Part shown: piece after piece, positions 31,205-34,163 of the stretch | Layout of the letters: every line of letters begins with the position of its first letter | Numbering within the stretch: position 1 is the stretch's first letter | Source: a virus | Direction: 5' to 3' (one strand) | DNA length: 34,163 nucleotides | Virus record (IMG/VR): IMGVR_UViG_3300009544_000019 | Location: 1 to 34,163 of that record | Notes under the pieces: model-generated | Databases searched by the model: none | Told to the model about the DNA's origin: nothing | What the model saw: the letters and a program-made list of their open reading frames with translations, nothing else | Translations under genes and position numbers: made by a program

Positions 31205-31892
31205 GTGTATTAACGCGGCTGAAATGGGCCTGACGCAAGCGCAAACAGCAACCCTTTTAGATATTCCCCGCAGTGCGGTCAGAGAACTAGCACAGAAATA
31301 CGGACTAAAATTCTTAAATCCAAACAGAAGTTTGAGCAGGAGACAAAATGAAAACAGAGCCACAGATAGCGATCGAGCGCTGCCAGAGACTGATAAAGAT
31401 AATGCTCTCGAAGCCAAGCAACACAAGCAGGTACAATCTAAGGCAGGAGCTAGAAGAAATACTTTCGTTGCTGGAGATAGCACAAAGACAGTAGCGGAGA
31501 TCTTATCAAGTAAAATCCCAGAGCATGAAAAGTTTGAACTTATCTACGCAAAGAAAATCATGCTGTTCGAGCAGGGTCGCATGAGTAAAATCAACCGGAA
31601 AACGCTGCGAGAGGAGAGGCTGTACACCATAGATACCGCAGAAAGCCGCAGAATAATTAGGGACCGTGAGGAAAGCTTACACAAGCGCAACTTAATCTTA
31701 AACTCACTGAGATACGATCAGCACCGATTTGCATCACACATAGCGGTGAAGGCAGATCTGCCCGTCAAGTCGTGCGCCCAAATGCTAGATGTAATGTTTA
31801 GAGAAAACCTAATCGACCGCATCCAGGTTAGAGATGGCATAGGACAAACAAGAACCAAGATGGTTTACAAGTATAGGAGGCTACCAAAGTAA
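31185..31892 (+). CDS. HTH protein with unknown C-terminal domain (235 aa)
   Basis: The N-terminal HTH (about 15-42) is related to the preceding 68-aa protein. Residues about 48-105 are low-complexity and polar (ETDKDNALEAKQHKQ), and in this stretch another frame carries a better-looking 48-aa ORF. The C-terminal half is charged: SKIPEHEKFELIYAKKIMLF, then RTLREERL-like helices, and a possible second HTH (FASHIAVKADLPVKSCAQML) with a wing ending KMVYKYRRLPK. Two DNA-binding ends suggest a regulator or replication accessory. It may be a fusion of two genes across an overlapping third. Confidence 0.6.
   Translation: MNQHLSKCINAAEMGLTQAQTATLLDIPRSAVRELAQKYGLKFLNPNRSLSRRQNENRATDSDRALPETDKDNALEAKQHKQVQSKAGARRNTFVAGDSTKTVAEILSSKIPEHEKFELIYAKKIMLFEQGRMSKINRKTLREERLYTIDTAESRRIIRDREESLHKRNLILNSLRYDQHRFASHIAVKADLPVKSCAQMLDVMFRENLIDRIQVRDGIGQTRTKMVYKYRRLPK
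31348..31494 (+). CDS. Overprinted small helical protein (48 aa)
   Basis: Lies wholly inside the 235-aa ORF in another frame. ATG at 31348 with GCAGGAG seven bases upstream, stop TAG at 31492-31494. The product MKTEPQIAIERCQRLIKIML continues SKPSNTSRYNLRQELEEILS and ends LLEIAQRQ. It reads as two amphipathic helices, more protein-like than the polar residues encoded by the host frame here. A candidate overlapping gene; comparison with relatives would decide. Confidence 0.5.
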   Translation: MKTEPQIAIERCQRLIKIMLSKPSNTSRYNLRQELEEILSLLEIAQRQ

Positions 31893-32104
31893 TGACTTAC
31901 TGGTATGTTTTACTAATAACTTACGTGATCGAGGGAGATCTGAAGAACTTCCAAATCAGATATCAAGATTACCATTCCTGTGCGGTAGCTATGGACGAGA
32001 TCTATGATGCAATCTATGCGAAGTACAGAGACAGCACATCGCATTGCATAGAAACGGACGTGCCGTTTAGCTCAATGAGACCAAGAGCAAGACCTAAGAA
32101 ATGA
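31892..32104 (+). CDS. Small conserved marine phage protein (70 aa)
   Basis: The N-terminus is hydrophobic (MTYWYVLLITYVIEGDLKNF), then RYQDYHSCAVAMDEIYDAIY, and the end DSTSHCIETDVPFSSMRPRA. Two cysteines (about 30 and 52) and the CIETD.PF.S.RP motif match a small protein type I recall in several marine phages, without known function. The start overlaps the previous stop (TAATG) with TAGGAGG upstream. Last gene of the rightward early operon. Confidence 0.65.
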   Translation: MTYWYVLLITYVIEGDLKNFQIRYQDYHSCAVAMDEIYDAIYAKYRDSTSHCIETDVPFSSMRPRARPKK

Positions 32105-32244
32105 GATCGTGTGGGTGGCCAGTTATATCAAACTGTGGCGCAATCTGGTAAACGCTTCAACCAACATAAACAAACCAATACCATTCCCGTGATACGATGT
32201 GAAAACAAATGTTGTTGTTAAGGTTAAGCCACCCACTCAGATCT
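32104..32244. repeat. Long dyad in the convergent early/late gap
   Basis: GTGGGTGGC (32111-32119) and GCCACCCAC (32228-32236) are perfect inverted copies. After a short mismatch, AGATC (32104-32108) and GATCT (32240-32244) extend the dyad outward. A smaller hairpin CAGTT-ATATCA-AACTG (32120-32135) sits inside. The gap of 156 bp between convergent operons has no gene or clear T-tract terminator. The dyad may be a bidirectional terminator, an RNA fold or a protein-binding site. Confidence 0.5.
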
Positions 32245-32260
32245 TATGCCACTCAAGACA

Positions 32261-32875
32261 TTAGTCTGCAAGCCATTTGTATATCATGTGAGTTTGTTTC
32301 TCACGATCTGATAACCCATGCGTACCGCCATTCACTCGCTTAGTAACCTTGCGGATAACCTCATCAGTCACACCCTGGTCAGCTATGTCGAACAGTTTGT
32401 TTGCCTTGAAGAACCAAACGGCAGTGTCGAATGCGTACTCTTCTTCAACTAGATCTGGATTATCTAGAACAATATTTAGATCCATTTCATTGGCAAAGCG
32501 CGAGTAGTTATCCTTGCCGGTGAGTTGTAGAAAGCCACGGCCACGCCACTTGTATCCCTCACCATCATTGCCCATACGCCCGCCGTATACCTTATCTGCA
32601 AGCCCCTTGGGGTTCTTTGCGTATGGTTCTGCGTCAGCTACAGTTTTAAACCGTGACGGCCAAACAGCTTGGATGCGATCCGGCGTCGAATAATACAGCC
32701 CTTCGCTTACACGTTTAAATCCTGCGCTTTCGTGGTGAGACTGTCCCAAAATATGTGACGCTTTTTTTGCTGAAAGCCCGTAATGATTAGAGATTGCTCT
32801 AGCTGTGTTTGGACCGAAGGCTCCGTCAGCACCAACGCCGATCTTCTCTTGCAGCCGCTTCATTGCGTTGCTCAT
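32261..32875 (-). CDS. Endolysin, GH19 chitinase/lysozyme-like (204 aa)
   Basis: Degrades peptidoglycan at the end of infection. A short N-terminal segment (LQEKIGVGADGAFGPNTARA, 8-27) looks like a reduced peptidoglycan-binding domain. The GH19 domain follows: GQSHHESAGFKRVSEGLYYS with the probable catalytic Glu at 49 and a second Glu at 58, VYGGRMGNDGEGYKWRGRGF (about 96-115), LQLTGKDNY (116-124), and the tail VTKRVNGGTHGLSDR. No signal peptide, so a holin is needed. The start overlaps the holin gene by four bases. Confidence 0.9.
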   Translation of the reverse strand: MSNAMKRLQEKIGVGADGAFGPNTARAISNHYGLSAKKASHILGQSHHESAGFKRVSEGLYYSTPDRIQAVWPSRFKTVADAEPYAKNPKGLADKVYGGRMGNDGEGYKWRGRGFLQLTGKDNYSRFANEMDLNIVLDNPDLVEEEYAFDTAVWFFKANKLFDIADQGVTDEVIRKVTKRVNGGTHGLSDREKQTHMIYKWLAD

Positions 32876-33216
32876 TTCTTAAACCCCTTCATGGTTCTAA
32901 TACCAAAGCTTGCAGCTATGCTTGCGTACATGGCCCACTGAAACCAGCTTGGTGCTTTCTCTAGGTTAGCAAAGCCTTCAGCCATGTACGGTTGCAGTGG
33001 TGGAAAAAAACTGCCAGCAACAATTCCAATAAAACAAACTGTCCACGCCTCATCTTTCCAGCTATCCTTGCTTGCTTCGATAGCAGACTGCTCCCAGGAG
33101 ATCTCACCGGTGGCGATCTTCATCTTGGTCTCAGCTTCAGCTTTCTTAACAGCAGTCTTGCCGTCGATCACGCTGGTTGCCAGGCCGACAACGCTAGTTA
33201 CTATTGCACCAATCAT
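32872..33216 (-). CDS. 3TM-type holin (114 aa)
   Basis: Three hydrophobic segments: residues about 1-17 (MIGAIVTSVVGLATSV), about 57-77 (AWTVCFIGIVAGSFFPP) and about 90-106 (WFQWAMYASIAASFGI). Between the first two lies a charged helix (KKAEAETKMKIATGEISWEQ) and the motif SWKDEAWT. This matches the 3TM holin family also found in gene transfer agents. It would permeabilise the inner membrane to release the endolysin encoded just downstream (ATGA overlap). Confidence 0.75.
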   Translation of the reverse strand: MIGAIVTSVVGLATSVIDGKTAVKKAEAETKMKIATGEISWEQSAIEASKDSWKDEAWTVCFIGIVAGSFFPPLQPYMAEGFANLEKAPSWFQWAMYASIAASFGIRTMKGFKK

Positions 33217-33524
33217 TTCTTAGCCTCCATTGCATTGAACCCAAAGTAAGCAGCGACAACACCTGACGCAGCAACAACATACACAGTAGCAATATCAGCG
33301 ATCAATTTAGCAGCACTGTCTAGGCCAAGCGCAGAGGCCGCTACGATAGCAAAGGGGTACAACAGCATACCAGCAGCACAAGCTGTGGTCAGGCGGCGCT
33401 GTGTGTCGCGCTTAGCGTCATTGTCATTCATCTCTCGCCAACGATCTTCGAGCGCCAGCTTTTGCCACTCAACCTCGTCGATCTTTCCGTCTTTGTTTAA
33501 GTCAGCTTTCTCGAACTGTGTCAT
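33213..33524 (-). CDS. EF-hand membrane protein of the lysis cluster (103 aa)
   Basis: The N-terminus carries a canonical 12-residue EF-hand loop, DLNKDGKIDEVE (8-19), with D8, N10, D12, K14, D16 and E19. A charged helix (RWREMNDNDAKRDTQRRL) and two hydrophobic segments follow (ACAAGMLLYPFAIVAASALG; TVYVVAASGVVAAYFGF). Small EF-hand plus two-TM proteins are common beside marine phage endolysins and are often annotated as holin-like. Calcium or magnesium binding could adjust lysis timing. It overlaps the holin gene by four bases. Confidence 0.7.
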   Translation of the reverse strand: MTQFEKADLNKDGKIDEVEWQKLALEDRWREMNDNDAKRDTQRRLTTACAAGMLLYPFAIVAASALGLDSAAKLIADIATVYVVAASGVVAAYFGFNAMEAKK

Positions 33525-33525
33525 A

Positions 33526-33651
33526 TCAATTCCTTTTCGATTGTAAGAGTTTTAAAACCTCTGCAAAATTGCGACCCGACTTGGCAGCCAGCCCTTCAAT
33601 GACAACTTCTAGGTTCTTATCAAACAGACTAATAATTTCTGCATCTTTCAT
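33526..33651 (-). CDS. Very small hypothetical protein (41 aa)
   Basis: ATG at 33651 one base after the upstream stop, TGA one base before the next start. The product MKDAEIISLFDKNLEVVIEG continues LAAKSGRNFAEVLKLLQSKRN, amphipathic helices without membrane character. Tight spacing within a cluster of lysis genes and the sensible composition support coding. Function unknown. Confidence 0.6.
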   Translation of the reverse strand: MKDAEIISLFDKNLEVVIEGLAAKSGRNFAEVLKLLQSKRN

Positions 33652-33652
33652 A

Positions 33653-33799
33653 TTAGCCCTCAACCTTAATCCTAAAGCAATGAAGGTACTCGTTGTTCTT
33701 GGTTACAAGTACAGATGCTTTCTCTCTATGGTTAAGGCAATCAAGCTCAGATGCGTACTGCCCGATCTCAAAGTGACTAACGACAGTTGTTAGTTGCAT
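33653..33799 (-). CDS. Very small hypothetical protein (48 aa)
   Basis: Start ATG at 33799, 17 bp beyond the stop of the membrane-anchored gene. The product MQLTTVVSHFEIGQYASELD continues with a basic, strand-rich segment and ends CFRIKVEG. Two cysteines. Its first 19 codons are repeated at 1-57 with mostly silent changes at the edge, which supports coding in this frame. Function unknown. Confidence 0.6.
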   Translation of the reverse strand: MQLTTVVSHFEIGQYASELDCLNHREKASVLVTKNNEYLHCFRIKVEG

Positions 33800-34163
33800 C
33801 CAAACCAGAATCCACATCACCATTTTTCCATGTATTTGCCTATGAAATAAATAACCGCGCCGCCGCCGCCCAAAGCAATTAAGCCAGTAAACGTATTCAT
33901 GATTGCTTCCATCATTTCTTCACGCTCTTTTTCTTTTTGCTTTTCTGCTGCGCGTCGAGCTTTACGCGCTTCGGCTTGCCAAGAAATCCAGCGGTCCCAA
34001 GTTCCAGGGGGGCCGTACAATCTGCACCAAGACTCAAGCTCACGGCGCTTTTCTTTAATGTCTTCAAGGGCTTGGAACTCTTCCCAATCACCCTCGGCCC
34101 CACCCGTTATAGCTGTAAGGGGACTTTTCTTCTTACGTTCTACTGCGTCTTTCAGATCGGCTT
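33743..34163. repeat. Imperfect terminal direct repeat, right copy
   Basis: Partner of bases 1-421, ungapped, about 87 % identical by hand count, ending exactly at the last base of the window. It holds the start of the 48-aa gene and most of the membrane-anchored gene. The divergent block (about 33841-33922) covers the C-terminal hydrophobic anchor. Confidence 0.85.
33817..34163 (-). CDS. Second copy of the membrane-anchored protein, N-terminus cut by the window
   Basis: The frame is open from the window edge (first visible residues ADLKDAVERKKKSPLTAITG) to the stop at 33817, giving about 115 residues. Up to the ARKARRAA segment it is nearly identical to the 155-aa protein at 75-542. After that, the anchor differs (MNTFTGLIALGGGGAVIYFI against IAWSLSGLASLGGVGALLFF), yet both end Y-M-E-K-W. 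It is either the same gene in another strain variant across a circular join, or a true paralogue. Confidence 0.65.
   Translation of the reverse strand, partial: ADLKDAVERKKKSPLTAITGGAEGDWEEFQALEDIKEKRRELESWCRLYGPPGTWDRWISWQAEARKARRAAEKQKEKEREEMMEAIMNTFTGLIALGGGGAVIYFIGKYMEKW

Noticed and set aside
1-34163. Exact direct terminal repeat as in T7
   Set aside because: End copies differ at about 13 % of positions, so they are not the identical repeat made by T7-type packaging.

Overview
This 34.2 kb window looks like an essentially complete genome of a small tailed phage with a T7-type (short-tailed, podovirus-like) virion. Its proteins resemble those of marine phages infecting Proteobacteria, and base composition looks mid-40s % GC by eye. 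The host cannot be fixed from the sequence. I see no RNA polymerase, DNA polymerase, DnaB-type helicase, primase, integrase, tRNA or rRNA. Transcription therefore probably relies on host RNA polymerase, and good sigma70-like promoters are visible.

The first 421 bases and the last 421 bases align without gaps (offset 33,742) but are only about 87 % identical. This suggests a circularly permuted or terminally overlapping genome of about 33.74 kb whose two contig ends come from slightly different variants. A true diverged tandem duplication is the alternative. Closed into a circle, the small lysis genes at both ends of the window join into one leftward cluster.

Layout. (1) A leftward late operon starts from a promoter near 25.31 kb. 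It encodes two small proteins, an SSB-like protein, TerS, TerL, a GNAT-fold protein, small basic proteins, portal, a Bbp19-like protein, scaffold, capsid, a probable decoration protein, the tail tube proteins A and B, four internal/ejection proteins, a gp17-like tail fibre, two paralogous repeat adhesins, another fibre, a fibre chaperone, a coiled-coil/membrane holin-like protein and a membrane-anchored 155-aa protein. Through the junction it continues to two tiny ORFs, an EF-hand membrane protein, a 3TM-type holin and a GH19 endolysin. (2) A leftward control/replication operon (27.98 to 25.38 kb) encodes a ribbon-helix-helix regulator, the RusA Holliday-junction resolvase, a winged-helix replication-initiator-like protein, an unknown and a second winged-helix protein. 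(3) A rightward early operon (28.1 to 32.1 kb) holds many very small genes, a Gp157-family protein and an ERF-type annealing recombinase, then small HTH proteins. Operons 2 and 3 diverge from a shared AT-rich control region at about 28.05 kb. Early and late operons converge on a 156-bp gap with a long dyad.

The genome is therefore a mosaic: a T7-style virion joined to a recombination/replication set more typical of temperate siphoviruses (wHTH initiator, RusA, ERF, Gp157). The most interesting signals are an ejection protein carrying ParB-like and RelA/SpoT-like domains, a pair of covarying intergenic RNA hairpins in the early operon, a small gene overprinted in another frame at 31.35 kb, and RNA structures bracketing the capsid genes.
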